The notes under the pieces are model-generated. The model worked only from the letters and a program-made list of their open reading frames with translations, did not search any database and had not been told where the DNA came from. Shown piece after piece: positions 11,230 through 23,500 of a stretch of 64,000 nucleotides of DNA. The DNA comes from Ursus arctos (lineage: Eukaryota; Chordata; Mammalia; Carnivora; Ursidae). Made by a program: the position numbers and the translations under genes. The stretch covers positions 48,682,475-48,746,474 of the forward strand of contig NW_026622808.1 of assembly GCF_023065955.2 (NCBI RefSeq). The letters are read 5' to 3'. Numbering within the stretch: position 1 is the stretch's first letter; each line of letters begins with the position of its first letter.

Positions 11230-13190
11230 AATGACAAATTTAAGGCGGGGTTCCTGACACACCACAGGGCCATGAACCATAATACTAAAGCATATATTTT
11301 CATCCTGGTATTGTTAAAATTAAGCAGAGTGGCTTTGGAGACTTTCTCTTTAGCAGCCTGCTTAACCATGTTGCTTACAAAAGACAGCAGTGAATTGAAA
11401 CTGAACAGTAAGCTGTGCTCTCGCCATCTGTCTTGAAAGAAGTATGACATAGGAGAGGCTGTCATTCCCACTGTTTGTGAAGCAAAACCACTTATACGTT
11501 TTTCCAGCCTTGGGTTGAGCACTCTGTGCAGAGTTGGAACCAAACAATTAAAAAGGGCTCCGAAGGTTATTTCCAGGGCTTGCATTTCAATAGGAATGCT
11601 TCTCCGGTGATGTTTAAGCTGTTTAATGGTAATTTATATTACTTTACTAGATTGGGCGAATTAAAACACTGAAGATAAGATACCCTCTTCCCTGCTCTCC
11701 TGTCCTCTGTTTTTCCTTCAAGTTTCCTCCAACTGATCATTGAAGTTTGAATAGGCTGTAGACGTGACCTGACCCACCAGTAAGTAACTACCATGGTCTT
11801 TGCTTTGCTAACGTGGTGACTTTTAAAAAACCAAACTGGTAGCCACAATCCAGTTTGAAGCTGAGAATAATAGCACTGTTTTTAAAATTCTGGACCTAGA
11901 CCAAGTGTCCTTTTTTAGAGCAATTACGTCATCGGTATTTTAGAGATGGAGACAGGGAATGAGTGAAAAGCCCAAGGACCCTCCATCCTCCTTTGCTAGA
12001 TTCTCCAGCATGCTGTCAGGGTAGTTTGCTGGCCCCCTTCTGACTAAACGTAGAGATCTTTTCTTACAGGTAAAGCATTTGATATACATTTTTCCTTTCT
12101 GGAAACATGAACAGTGGCCTTTTTAGGTCAGATATATAGGTCTACATTATGGATGGCACACAGTGCCTGCTTTTATAAACTGATTGCTGTTCTGTCCTTG
12201 CTTACCCTAGAGCAGAGGAGATGTTCAATCCAAAGAGGCATATTTCTGCTAAATAACCTTTGCTCAGCCTTACGTTCGTTATAACTTCACAGCATGTCTA
12301 CAGCATTGGATTAAACCAAGTTTGGCGTCTATTTGGTAATTCCTTGAGCAGTAGATTTTTTTTTTTTTTAATTTAAAGCAATACAGAAGAACTCTGCTTT
12401 AGTGCCAGTACCAGGGGGACTGTTTTATGAGGAGACATAATTTGACTTAGAATATTCCCCTTCTTCTAACAGTGTGCTGTATTTTAATAGCGCTCCCATA
12501 TATTATGCAAACGAAACGTTTTACAGACTTGTCACAGATGGCAGTTGGAAGTGACTATTGGACGATCACTCCATACCACCCTCTTCTTAAAAACAACAAG
12601 CTTGATTTGCCTCCCCGTGGTCCCTAAGTTGAAGAGCATAAGCCACAGAATTAAGAGAGGAAAAAAAAAAACTTCTGAAGACTTAAGCAGGGGTGGAAAA
12701 CAGAGTTCTTTAAAGAATGACTAGGAAAAATTGCCTGCCGGTGTGGTTCCTGAAGGAGAGAATTTCATGCCTCCACTAATAAGAATGATTATTTTTCACT
12801 ATATATTATGCATTGTGCTCGGAGGAAGACAAGAGGACAGGGAAGCCAAGTGTTTGAAAGTGTTGGGGGCTATTTATTTCCTACAAAGTTGAGTGTTTCT
12901 CACTAACGAAATTGTGGGTCACATATTCCCATTCTAGTCTTTTCTTTTAGGCTTTCCCAGCAATTTTAGAGCACCCCCTAACAGCATGTTTCCTGGCATC
13001 CATTTTTGGCCGCGGGTGCCTTTCACACCTCCCCGTGCAAACAGCTCATGGCCTTCTGACCTCTATTTCCCGAAAGCAGAGCCTTTCCCCCATTTTTAAA
13101 TATTACTCCTGTTTCTAAATCTGGTCACCATGATCATTTCCATGGAGTTCAGCCTATCTATTGAATGAGTCACACTTTGTTTTAGTGAAT
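11230..13190. other. Repeat-poor non-coding block
   Basis: About 2 kb with no recognisable transposon apart from short A/T tracts. Dense non-degenerate sequence such as 'tattatgcaaacgaaacg' near 12500, E-box-like 'cagatgg' sites, and the lack of repeats suggest conserved non-coding DNA. An antisense open frame of 122 codons (11217-11585) has no recognisable domain and I do not treat it as a gene. Confidence 0.35.
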
Positions 13191-13194
13191 GCGA

Positions 13195-13690
13195 TGCAGC
13201 TAAAAGAAATCCAGTTAAGCTAGTTCAAGTAGAAATGGGGGCTCTTGATAGCACACAGAAATTTCATAGACCTAGGGGACAGGAAATACTGTAATGTCAG
13301 GGCTTCATGGGAGATGAAACTGGAGAGTGAGTCTGGATCTAAACAGCCCTGGGCGACTCAGTAGTCATGGAGTTGACAGACTTCATTCAAATTCTTTGTC
13401 ATCAAAATGCTTTGGCAGCCTTTCCCGTGTCCTTAATTTTTGGTCCTGCCGCCAACCCATGTCATGGTTCACAGCCCCAAATCCAAATTCCTTGGAAGCA
13501 AATCTGTTGGCCTGACTCCTTTTCCCCTTTATTTCCCAGGTCAGTGGCCCACCTATGTTTGATCCTTCTTTGAGTTAGGTGTTTATTTCTGGTCTAGTCA
13601 GATGCAGCTGGATTGGGGTGCACTGGGGTGTGGGGAGAGGATGGAAGAAGAGTCACACACTGTTGGAATATCAGAAGCTATGACCGGTGA
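13195..13690 (+). repeat. Old interspersed repeat, family not assigned
   Basis: Fragments such as 'aagctagttcaagtagaaat' near the start and 'gtctagtcagatgcagctgg' near the end resemble a degraded mammalian repeat with 'aaactggcttaaa' and 'tctgattgg' landmarks. Similar material appears at 18255-18470. Recognition is weak. Confidence 0.25.
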
Positions 13691-13921
13691 CAGGTAGTTT
13701 GGGTGAAGGGTGTGGGTCTATCTTCTAAGACAGATAGTCACATTTGTTCCCAGGGATCATTGTGGGATAGACTAATAGACTAAATAGACCAGAGGTAGAG
13801 TTACCTGAAGAGGCTAAAGGTGGGCAAGGTGTTTTTCACTTATATCAAGAGCATATTGAGTAAGCATTTTTTATTTTGCTGAGTCTGTTCCTTACAGCAA
13901 TTAAAAAATAAGAGACTTAAT

Positions 13922-13982
13922 ACACACATCTTTGTGTGTGTGTGTGCGCACGTGCTCACACATGCTTATACGTACACACATA
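13922..13982. repeat. Mixed TG/CA simple repeat
   Basis: A 'tgtgtgtgtgtgtgcgca' run continues into 'cacacatgcttatacgta' and 'cacacatac'. This is an alternating purine-pyrimidine tract broken by CG and TA steps. Confidence 0.8.
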
Positions 13983-13994
13983 CAGTAGGAACAG

Positions 13995-14170
13995 AAGAGG
14001 AAGTACTATAAACTTTTAGTGCCCAGAGAGACCTTACAGATTCCCTGACCGAACCCACACATTTCACAGATGAAGAAATCCAGACTCATAAAGTTTACAT
14101 GGCTAGCTTAAGGGCACACAGCTATTAAATGGCAGAAAAGAAACAGATCTCTTGAGTCCTCACTCAATGA
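13995..14170 (-). repeat. MIR copy, antisense
   Basis: The + strand shows 'cacagatgaagaaatccaga', then 'agggcacacagctattaaat' and 'ggcagaaa'. This is the reverse complement of the MIR core. Confidence 0.5.
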
Positions 14171-14459
14171 GCTTTATAACCCAGTTCTATTATATTTTTG
14201 TCTCCAGAAAGAAAGTCTTTATTAATTTAAACTGGCCTAAATATATATCATACCGTGTCGTCGCATGGTTTGCTTATTACCCCTCCGGTCCTAGCTCAAA
14301 GGTCCTCACTGCAATGGTCTACCTGACAACTGCCTGAAGTCAGTCTCACTCTTTGTCCCCGCCGGGGTTTCTAGTGCAACATTGTTTTCATAGCTTTATT
14401 TCACTTACCCCAGTCTTTAATCACCTCATTGATTTGTTTTCTCATTTTTCTCCTTCACT

Positions 14460-14620
14460 AAAATAGAAGTTTCCATGAAGAGAAAGGTCATTTCCCTTCT
14501 TTACATCTGCATCCCCAAGTTCTGCAACCCTGCCCAGCATAGTAGACACACATAAATAATGAGTCACACCTGTATACACTTAATAAATATAAATAATTTT
14601 AAAAATAAATATTTGAGGGA
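14460..14620 (+). repeat. L2 3' end fragment
   Basis: The sequence 'agaagtttccatgaagagaa', 'catctgcatccccaagttct' and 'agcatagtagacacacat' resembles the end of L2 (gctccatgagggcaggg...gtatccccagtgcc...cacatagtaggtgc). Confidence 0.35.
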
Positions 14621-15596
14621 AACACATAAACACTTTTCTTGTCTCCTGTTCCTGATTTTTGAGGTCATGCAAAGTTTAATATCCCTCCAAGATTAAATTT
14701 TTCTAAAGGTCTCTACATATTTTTGTATGCCATGTAACAATTTCAATCTGAAACAAAACCTGGAATTCATGGCAAAGGAAGCCAGCAACATCTGACTCAG
14801 ATGTGACTTTACCTGTGTGGGTGTATTCCACATAAACTGTGAGTGTGTTCATGACAGAGTAACTTGGCTTCAAAATGCTGCACCCCAAATACTCTCTTTG
14901 TTTGTGAATGTTACTGTGACTATCTGACAGTAAGAACTGTTCATTCTTATTTCTGGCTCTTGGCAGCCTACAGATGCTTCCTGTTAGTGCTCCTGGCAGG
15001 TTACTGGTGGGGCTTGTTGTTTATTGCCCTATCTATCAAGTCCTATTTATTTTTAAAATAAACTTTAAGTATACTGTAAACTCCCTTCACAAGCAGATTT
15101 TTCCTCCTCTTTTACACTTGACAAGACTCTAAAAGGAATAGTAACTCTGTCTCATAAATATTTGAACCTGAACCTTTTAGGAAAGAATTATACTTAAGAT
15201 ACTCAAGAACAGGAACAGTCTTCATCTAAAATCTCCCTTATAGCTACTCATTTTCTCCCTCTCTCTCCCTCTCTCTCTTTTTCACTTGATCCCTTATTTT
15301 TTTAAATTGTATTATCTCATTCCTGCTTCTCTGTTGCACTTCCCTCCCCTCAGCATCCCACCCCGACTCCAATTCTCTAGTCAAAACCACCATCCATATC
15401 TTGCTTTAACACTGGTTATATATTGTAAATGTGTTTATCAAAAAGATTTAAATGCTTGCTATTTACAAGTTCATCAGGCCTACAACTCTTTCTTGGTCCT
15501 CCATCATGCAACCTACCATTCCTTTCATTGGTAAACTCTAATATTTTCTAGCATGAAGCTGATGAGAAAAGATAGTGACAAGGTATAACATAAAAG

Positions 15597-15720
15597 AGCT
15601 TGGAATTTAGAGTTATACTTACTCAGGTTCGATTCAAACGCTACTACTTGTTAGCTGTGGCTTTGAGGATGTCTCCTAACTTCTCTTACTATATTTCCTC
15701 ATTGAAAGGTGAGGACTAAG
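15597..15720 (+). repeat. MIR copy
   Basis: The sequence 'caggttcgattcaaacgcta', 'cttgttagctgtggctttga' and 'tttcctcattgaaaggtgag' gives the MIR core and its downstream part in sense orientation. Confidence 0.5.
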
Positions 15721-15829
15721 AACCCCTATCTGGGTAAATATTCCCAGCATTCTCTAAATATTTCCAGATCTTCTGAACACATTCCATCAGGGGCTTTTTT
15801 TTTTTTTTTTTCAATTTAGGCATAGTTAT

Positions 15830-16100
15830 ATGGCTTGTGTTGGCTTATAAAATCTGAATGGTAGTGACATGTTTCACTTGCGAACAGAAGTTTTTAGAGG
15901 CAGTGTGTCATTTACTATGGTCCCCTTTTTCAAGGAATCGAATATAGAGATATGTTGAGGAGGATCCTTTACTATCTGGGGCCTTGGCTGTCAACAATAA
16001 GCAGGGTCTTCTGCTGATCCATTGTGGGTATTTGGCATGAGATGTTGGGCTTGTTTATTACTGCAGCAAAACTTATCCTATCCTGACTGATACATTCGCT
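15830..16100 (-). repeat. LTR-like old repeat, antisense
   Basis: It ends with 'tgtttattactgcagcaaaa' and 'atcctatcctgactgataca'. The reverse complement of this end is the start of the copies at 27890-28300 and possibly 50235-50560. It looks like a MaLR/ERVL-type LTR, but I could not assign a family name. Confidence 0.45.
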
Positions 16101-16459
16101 TTGCAAGGTTATCTGGAGGATGAGCGACAATATCCCTAAAGTAACAAGGTAAAATGCAGTCCATAAGTGGTAGCTGCCCTCCTCAGTAACATTATTATCC
16201 TCACTGTTACCACTGTTACTTTGTTAGATAATACGTGTTCTTTCTAATTCTGTGTTTTGATTTTTCCCATTATCTTACTGTGCTATAAATATGTATTTGC
16301 ATTTCTGGCCATTCAGTAAAGTATAAAATCTTTGAAAAGGACAAGATATTTTATGCATCCTTGTTCAGGCATTCTCAGTGAGGTATGGCATCTGCTCCAA
16401 CCACACACTACCATAGTAACCTAAGAGCAGCTACAGATAACACATTAAAAAAAATGGGT

Positions 16460-16535
16460 GTATTGGTGTTGCAATAAAACTTAATTTATGAAAACAGGAG
16501 ACAGGCTTCAGTTTGCTGACCCCTGATTTAGACTA
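16460..16535 (+). repeat. Fragment of an old interspersed repeat
   Basis: 'tgttgcaataaaacttaatt', then 'gaaaacagg' and 'agtttgctgacccctgattt' match a widespread mammalian repeat end (ttccaataaaactttatttac...gtttgccgacccctg). Family not assigned. Confidence 0.4.
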
Positions 16536-17084
16536 GTCCTACTCTCCTCCTTCCTTTGGCTTTCCATCTCTCGTTCCTCATTTGTCTCTTTCTCATCTGG
16601 GTGGGCCCATACTACCTGCTGCCACAGGCAGATTTTTAGCTCATTGCAGACGGAAACAGCCGCCAGTAGCCACAAACCTATGTCATATGGGAAGTCAATC
16701 TCTTTCTCCCTAGCATTCTTCTTGGGGAGTACGTCCAAGTCAGACCAATCTCTGTTGACGGGCATGGGAATTCCTGATAGGGCAGGCCTGAGCCCTCTAA
16801 CTATCCCTGTGATTAGAGAATGGTTGGGGCGCTGTGACTGGTGAGCCTTTCAGTACCACCAGGGTTAGGGATGGGAGAAAGAGGGTGCTCGGTAAACACA
16901 GCAGGATGTTCCTTACAAGCCTCTTTTCACCGACATATGCAGAGAAGTAGGAAAGAACCAAGTTCGGAGGGCCATCCCTAACCGTTCCTCATTGTGTAGT
17001 ACCCTTGAAACTTTATAGCCAGTCTCCCTGGTTATTCCTCAAAGACCTGTTGTGTGGTCCGGAAACAAAAGCACTGGTTGGGGT

Positions 17085-17200
17085 TTCTGAAGGATTGGAT
17101 GTGAGAAGCAGGAAAGAGAGCAATCAAGGAAGACTCTTAAGTTTCTGTCATAAGCACTTGGGTGAATAGAGGTACCCTGCATTTAGATGGTTAAAAATCA
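17085..17200 (-). repeat. L2-associated fragment, antisense
   Basis: 'ggattggatgtgagaagcag', 'gaagactcttaagtttctgt' and 'gcacttgggtgaatagaggt' parallel the antisense L2 internal part also seen near 24600-24720. Confidence 0.4.
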
Positions 17201-18254
17201 TTTCTTAAACTGTGGGAGGCAGGAGTTGGGGAAGCAGTAACATGGATAATCCCCAATTGGCTTGTAAGTATTTTTCTAATCTGAGAAAACTCACAAAACT
17301 TTATAAAAGGTAATAAACAAAGCAATAGGATGGTATATGAGTCAGGAGTCTCTGGAAGCTCTCCAAATTCCTCTCTGCAACATGGGGAACATCTGCAAAT
17401 TCCTAATATGAGATGTCATAATAACGGAAAAAAAACCTTATTCTTATTATTGCTGGCCACATAAATTCTGCCTAAAAGGCATTACTGGCTACCACAGATA
17501 CGTGTTGGGCACTCAAAAACTGAGTCATTTTGGTATACCCGTACTTCCTCTATTTTTACTTGGCTCAGAAAATTTAATGAAATTATACAAATCCCTGAAA
17601 TCTAATATTTTTATGTGATAAGATTGTGTAAGAGGAGGGGGTGGAAGAGAAGTTTGGAAAATGTGGTGACAGATGGCAAGTGGGCTCAGGCACATAGTGT
17701 TCCTATATATAGGGGAGGGGACAATCTGGTTAATCAAGGGGAGGGGGGAGCATTTTTAAATTTAGATTCAAGTATTTTATATATTCAGCAACATAATTTA
17801 CTGAAGCAGCCTAGCTGGATAGAACTTTTAAATATTTTTTGGTTGGGGGTGGGTTGTGTGATACATATTTTCAACAGTTTTACATATTCTTTTATGACGT
17901 CTGCATTTAAAAATCAGATGGTATCTACAGGTTTTGAGTATGTCTTTTAAGAGAGTGCTGAGAATATCTATTTCTAGAGAGAGTTCCTTCCAAGGAAATG
18001 TAATGACATTTTAAAAAATTAGGGTCATCACAGCTAATTTAGCAACACTGGAAAATTAAAGCAAATGCTCACAACGACGATAATTTTCTAGTTCAGTAGA
18101 ATGAACAACTGATTGGCAATGGGGACACTGGTGATTGAGACCTAATTCTAGGTAACATAAAGCAAGGTAAGTTGTGTCACCTTGCACAAGTCATTTCAGT
18201 GCTTTGGGTCTTAATCTTATCTTTGGGATATTTTAAGTTTTGTTTCCATTGTTG

Positions 18255-18470
18255 GAGGCTGTCTCGTAATGCTAGGATCTTTTTGGTTCCATGTAACAGA
18301 AAGCCCTACTCAAAGGGCCTGAAACTATCACAGGGTAAGTCTAGTATGGGTTGGGTGGACTTTAAAGGTGGTTTGATTAAGCGAAGGACATTTTTACCAC
18401 TTGCACTCTTGGCTTTCCATGGCATCAGCCTCGTGCTAAGGCTGGCATCCCTTTAGGATCTCCCAGTGCC
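18255..18470 (+). repeat. Old interspersed repeat, family not assigned
   Basis: 'tttttggttccatgtaacag', 'aaagccctactcaaagggcc' and 'ggctttccatggcatcagcc' resemble a mammalian repeat that begins 'ttggttgcaagtaacagaaa'. The copy is short and diverged. Confidence 0.25.
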
Positions 18471-19052
18471 TGTCAATGACTTTGAGTCCATGACATGCTT
18501 CATTGTTCAGGTCTGGACAAAAAGAGAAAATCATTTCCTGAATGCGTCTTAAAGGAATGGAGAAGTGTCTTTACAAACCTGTCCTCAAATATCATTGGCA
18601 CAAACTGACGTTTGTGCTCATCTCTGATCATGGCCAGGGAGTGGGGCTGCCCTGAGCCATAGAAGAGACTTCTCGAACCAGCAGTTAGCCGAAGCAAAGG
18701 GACTGTGTCTCACTGATTGAAAATCAAGAAGGGATGATGTATGTAAGGGAGGCAACCATGAAGTTTACTACCCATTTCTTGTTTAGAAAACCTAAGGTTC
18801 ACCTAATCTAGACAGTTAAATAAGAACTATGAAAAAAAAAACCACCCAAATTAATAATAGAGGTTTAGATTATAATGATCACATCAAGCACTTAGTAAGC
18901 ATTCAATAAAGATGCACACGTTGGGCTAACCTTAAACTAGTTAAACACAGAGAACATGCCTCGTAGTTGGCAACTAATTAACAGAAACTGTAGGTATTTC
19001 TGGAGTTGCTATAGTGACCAGAGGTCTACTGCAGTAAGTTTTTGTTTTAGTA

Positions 19053-19240
19053 CAGTCGTTTTCAAAGTTGGCTGCAAATTGGAACCACTTAGGGAGCTTT
19101 GAAAAATACTGTTGCCTGGGTCCCAGCTCCAGCAATCCTGGGTGTGATTGGTTTGGGGTGGAGGTCTGGACATCGAGAGCTTTTAAAACTCCCCAGTTTA
19201 TTGTAGTTCGCAGTTAAGACTGGAACCTCCGGTTTGGGGC
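19053..19240 (+). repeat. MER5/MER20-like hAT MITE
   Basis: It starts 'cagtcgttttcaaagttggc' and contains 'tgcctgggtcccagctccag' and 'ggagctttgaaaaatact'. These are the usual features of short hAT-Charlie elements (cagtggttctcaaa...ctgggccccacccc). The 3' terminal repeat is not clear. Confidence 0.45.
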
Positions 19241-19734
19241 ACCTAAGTGGGGGCATGCTCAGATACATTCTACCCCCTAGAGTCACATCCAAGTTTCCCT
19301 TGAACTCCTTTTTCTAATTCTCTTCTCTCCTACTCTAAACTAGTAACTACTAGATTCTCCTCTCTAAGCGGGACTCCCAGAGATACCACATGGTCCCCAT
19401 TACAGTATGAAAAAACCTGAATGTGAGGGTGGAAACCAAGAGTGGGGAAGGCCTACTGTCAATATGGTGTGTTAGGAGAAAGGGACAAAGGGGTGGAAGA
19501 GAGAAAACAAGAAGCAGTGCAAAAAGCCTTTCTCTCTGGCACTGGGATGTGGTTGGTGATGCACATTTAGGCATTCTCAGACTCAGATTCCCACGCAAAC
19601 ACCCATACACACACAGACACATCATCTGAAATTCTTCCCTGCCTCCTCCCTGCTCAGCCCACTGCCAACCGCTTGCTCAGAATATTGCTGCAAATTCATA
19701 GAACACCTAAAACATGAATAAATGAGAAATGGCT

Positions 19735-20660
19735 ATGTTTATTCATTCACTCACACTTTCATTTACTCATCTATTCTATAAATATTGATTGAGCACCTAC
19801 TATGTGCCAGGTACATTGCCAGATGGTGAGTGAACAGCAATAAATAAAACAGGAGCTTATGGCACATACAAAGGCCCAGCATCTGGAAAGTATTCGGAAC
19901 ATGTGAGATGGCATAATGATTATCTTGTTCACCAGTTCTTGAGTTCTGTTCTTTGTGCCTTATTCATTGAATGGCTACCTGCTGGATGAATGAATACCTG
20001 AATGTATTACTGAGAAAATACCAGAGAGACTGGAGTTTGGTGAGTGTAGGAGTGGGTAGGGAGGACCAGAATGATATTTAGGTTGGAAATATGGGTATAA
20101 CTTGGTTATGCTGGCCTACAGCCTATGGTTTCAAAACAAAATCAGACATTATATTCTGTTCATTGGAAAACTATTGCCTATTTTCAAACAGAAAATGATA
20201 AAGACAGGGAGAGTCCAGAGGGATTAAAAAGAGCCATTTGGACAAAGAATAGGTTGTAAGAATATTGCACAAAGAGGGAACAAGATGTGCAAAAGCTGGG
20301 AGCCGAGAAAGGAGTGCTATGTCCGATGAAGAGAAAGGCACCATGCTTTACTTGAAGATATAGAGATGAAAGGTAGTCTAGTGGAGAGACAAACAAGTAG
20401 ACAAATATTGCCCAGAGCAGCAGATGCCGGAGCAATTACAGCGGGCACTGAATCTTCTGGGACTGCAGAGGAGGAGTGTCTAATCTAGACTTGGGAAGCC
20501 AAGAAATACTCCATGGAGAATGAAGTACCAAAACCGAATCTAAAAAAGTGGGTTGATTTAGGAGGTGGAAGGAAAAGAGGAAAGGTAGGTAGAAATGGAA
20601 GGAGGAACAGGGTGTTTCACACAGAAAATGTTGAATCTACAAAAGCATAGAGAACCACTT
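19735..20660 (-). repeat. L2 element, antisense, diverged
   Basis: 'attgagcacctactatgtgc', 'caggtacattgccagatggt' and 'acaggagcttatggc' near the start are the reverse complement of the L2 3' end. Further on, 'agatgtgcaaaagctgggag' and 'gtgtttcacacagaaaatgt' fit the rest of the antisense element. Internal gaps are likely. Confidence 0.45.
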
Positions 20661-20675
20661 TAAAACTTAGAGCTT

Positions 20676-20878
20676 GGGGCACCTGGGTGGCTAAGCATCC
20701 AACTCTTGATTTCAGCTCAGGTCATGATCTCAGGGTCCTGAGATTGAGCCTAGAGTTAGGCTCCGCCTACACAGCCCTGGGTGTGGAGTCTGCTGGAGAT
20801 TCTCTCTCTCCCTCTCCCTTTGCCCCACCCCCCACTCCCGCTCATGCTCTCTCCCTCTAAATAAAATCTTTAAAAAAA
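20676..20878 (+). mobile_element. Can-SINE (tRNA-derived), complete
   Basis: It begins 'ggggcacctgggtggctaag', has 'agctcaggtcatgatctcag' and a CT-rich tract, and ends 'ctaaataaaatcttt' plus an A-tract. A perfect 8-bp target duplication, ttagagct, flanks it (20667-20674 and 20879-20886). The head carries the RNA polymerase III promoter region inherited from a tRNA. Confidence 0.95.
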
Positions 20879-20934
20879 TTAGAGCTAAATCTTAGTGATA
20901 CATATAAATCAAAGGTAATTTTAAGAGTTTATAC

Positions 20935-21095
20935 AGACTTAGAGTGTCAGGCACTCTGGTATATACCCTAACAATAATCTTTTGACTTAGGTATCAAGGA
21001 GGCGATTTAGGGGAACTTATTTGCATAAGATCTAACAATTAGTAAGTGGTGCAGCTGAAATCCAGAGTCTGTTCTCTTAGCTTTTCTATTATACT
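20935..21095 (-). repeat. MIR copy, antisense
   Basis: 'taggtatcaaggaggcgatt', 'agatctaacaattagtaagt' and 'ggtgcagctgaaatccagag' follow the reverse-complement MIR core up to the 'tctgttctcttagc' end. Confidence 0.45.
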
Positions 21096-21832
21096 GTGTT
21101 ACTGACAAAGTCAAAAAATAAAGAAAAATATGGATTATTTTTATATGTATAAATACACACACATGCTTCTGTTTCTCTGTATTTTTTTTTTCTATTCCTG
21201 GAAATTATCTTTTCCCCATAATTACAATTCAAACTAGAAAAAAAAAGAGATAATCGGCCATATTGATACTAAAACAAAGACCAGTAAATAAATTTACTTG
21301 AAAACAGATTATATACAAACCTAGGGTGTCAAGAAAACTTAATGGGATTTAAGCCCATACCAGGAAAAGAGGATCTATGTTTGTCTGTTGTAATTAACCA
21401 CTGGTACATGTAGGATTCTTTAGGAAAAAAACACAACATTCCTACAGTTAATTCTTTGTCTTGTATAGCAGGAAACTTACTGGTACAATAGTAAGATAAA
21501 CCTAAGTTTACAAGCAACAAAGGGATGTGAAATATTTAGAAAAAGGAAAGTACTTTAGATTCATTATGTAGATTAAGATCATCTTTAGAGCAATAGTTAC
21601 TGACACTGGAAAATGTGATATTTTCAAAGAAAAAAAGCAAATCATAAAACATACATTAAAGTATAATTTTAGAAAAGCAACAAAACCAAATAAGGATGTT
21701 TGGAAAAGTGCATGTACACTTAAATGTGAGTATTGGTAACTTTTCTGTGATAGATTATAGATGACTTGGAAATTTTCCTATTTAGATCTTGAGTTTTCTG
21801 CCTTTTAAAAATATGTGTATGTTACATTCATT

Positions 21833-21875
21833 AAAACAAAACAAAACAAAACAAAACAAAACAAAACAAAAAAAC
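21833..21875. repeat. (AAAAC)n simple repeat
   Basis: About eight tandem 'aaaac' units end in an A-run directly before the LTR-like element at 21876. Confidence 0.95.
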
Positions 21876-22312
21876 ATAGACCCTGGATGGAGTCACTTAC
21901 GCTAGGCCAAATCACCAAACCAGGGCTTAATACCTAACCTAATTGCAGTTTCAACCTTTCCCAAAAATGTAGTCTTAATGGAGTCAGAATTTTCTGGTCA
22001 GCACCAATGAGGTAATCTGTCACAGGGGTCTTCTCTATCCCCACTCCACAGGAAGATGAGGTAATCTACCTAAAAAGACCCCTGCCCTTTCCCTAAGGGA
22101 AGGTGACTTTGCCTGAAACAATCCTTCCTTTTCTTTTGCTAATAACTTCTTTGCCGCCCTCCTTCTTATAAAACCTTCCATTTTGGACACCTCCTTCAAA
22201 TTCCCCTCCACTTGTTAGATGGGATGCTGTGAGATTCATGAATCACTTAATAAGGCCAATTAGATCTTTAGATTTACTTGGTTGAATTTTGTTGTGTAAC
22301 ACTTTATATGTA
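21876..22312 (+). mobile_element. Probable solo LTR of an endogenous retrovirus
   Basis: About 435 bp with a promoter-like box 'cttataaaacc' (about 22165-22175). Some 80 bp downstream is a degraded polyadenylation hexamer, 'aataag' (22249-22254), followed by 'gttgaattttgttgtgtaac'. This order (U3, TATA box, R, poly(A) signal, short U5) is typical of an LTR. No internal retroviral region follows. I recognise the 'agatgggatgctgtgagatt' and 'ggccaattagatcttt' ends as a recurrent repeat but cannot name the family. Confidence 0.45.
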
Positions 22313-23130
22313 GAAAAAAACCCATCAAAGTACTTCAGTCCTAAAAATACATATGAAAAGATTATTAGCTTGAGTCAATGCTATAGTTGCTATAATTATG
22401 TCTTCAATTTCATTCCCTTTTTCTCATTGTCCTAATTTTTCTTTAGGGACCACACCTGCCTCATTCCATGCATCTCTTCTGGAGGAAGCTGATTTCTTTC
22501 TCTATCTGGGCATGAGCTATGCGGTGTGGCTCTAAGCCTAACAATGTGCTCTTGTCCCGCTGGCCAATGTAACCAGCTCAGCTGGTAACAAGAAGCAACA
22601 AGTGACCCAAGCTGAACTAAAGAGATATAAGAAGTGATTTGCTTGGGGAAGCTAAGAAAGACTCTTCCTTGCTCATCTGACAGAACTCAAAACATCCCTT
22701 TCTCTTGCTATTATGTGGATGAAGAAGCTCATAGTCCAGACAGCTGTTGGCAGCTATGTTTGATCCATGGTGGGGAACATGCCTTAGAATGGACAGCTTG
22801 AAAGGCAGAGAGAGAGTTGAAAATGAGCTAGGTCCTTGAAGGCTTAGTGGAGTTATTGAATCAAAGCCATGGAGTTTGGGAGGTAAGCCCCACTTGTGAA
22901 CTCTCAACCTTTAAGAAATCATACATCTTCTTTATTATATACTCTAATTTGAATTGTTTTTGTTGTTATTTTCTGTTAACTGAAACCAAGAATATTCTAC
23001 CTCCTTCTTTCTATGTTATCCTTGTCCTGGAAGGTTACTATCAGGTAATCAAGATCTTTCTTCCAACTTACTGAAAATTATTCGATGTCACTGGTTTTAT
23101 TTTCCTTAACCTGGCTGGCATATTTTTGAA

Positions 23131-23340
23131 CTGTGCTATCCAATACGGTATCTACAAACCATACGTATCTACTTAAATTGAAATTAATTAAAATTAAATT
23201 AAATTAAAAATTCATTGCCTCGGTTGTACTGGCCACATTTCAAATGCTTAATAGCTACATGTGGATAGTGGCTACCATCTTGGCTGGCACAGACAAAGAA
23301 GATTTCCAGCATTACAGAAAGTGCTACTGGATAGTGCTGA
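23131..23340. repeat. Old non-autonomous DNA transposon
   Basis: 'tgctatccaatacggtatct' on the left, with 'acatgtggatagtggctacc' and 'agtgctactggatagtgctg' on the right, are the ends of a common mammalian element with inverted ends (gtgctgtccaatag ... ctattggacagcac). A central 'aaattaaattaaattaaa' stretch is typical. It is related to the element at 55820-56985. Confidence 0.45.
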
Positions 23341-23374
23341 CTGAGAGAGAGAGAGAGACAGAGAGACAGAGAGA

Positions 23375-23500
23375 CATTAAATGAAGAGACTTGTGTTCTA
23401 ATGTCACCCAGGCACTAAACTCACCATATTCCCTTGGGTAAGCTTCTTCCCTTTCTTAAGTCTTCTTATTTCCTCTAGAGCAGAGAGGTTGGACTAGGAG
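23375..23500 (+). repeat. MIR-like fragment
   Basis: 'gacttgtgttctaatgtcac', 'tcccttgggtaagcttcttc' and 'agaggttggactaggagatt' are MIR-like in sense orientation. Confidence 0.35.

Noticed and set aside
11217..11585. A 122-codon antisense open frame
   Set aside because: No recognisable family. Overlapping frames exist on both strands. The region looks conserved but non-coding.
20676..20710. tRNA-like heads of the SINEs as possible tRNA genes
   Set aside because: All are 5' parts of Can-SINEs with A-rich tails and target duplications, not folded, mature-length tRNA genes.
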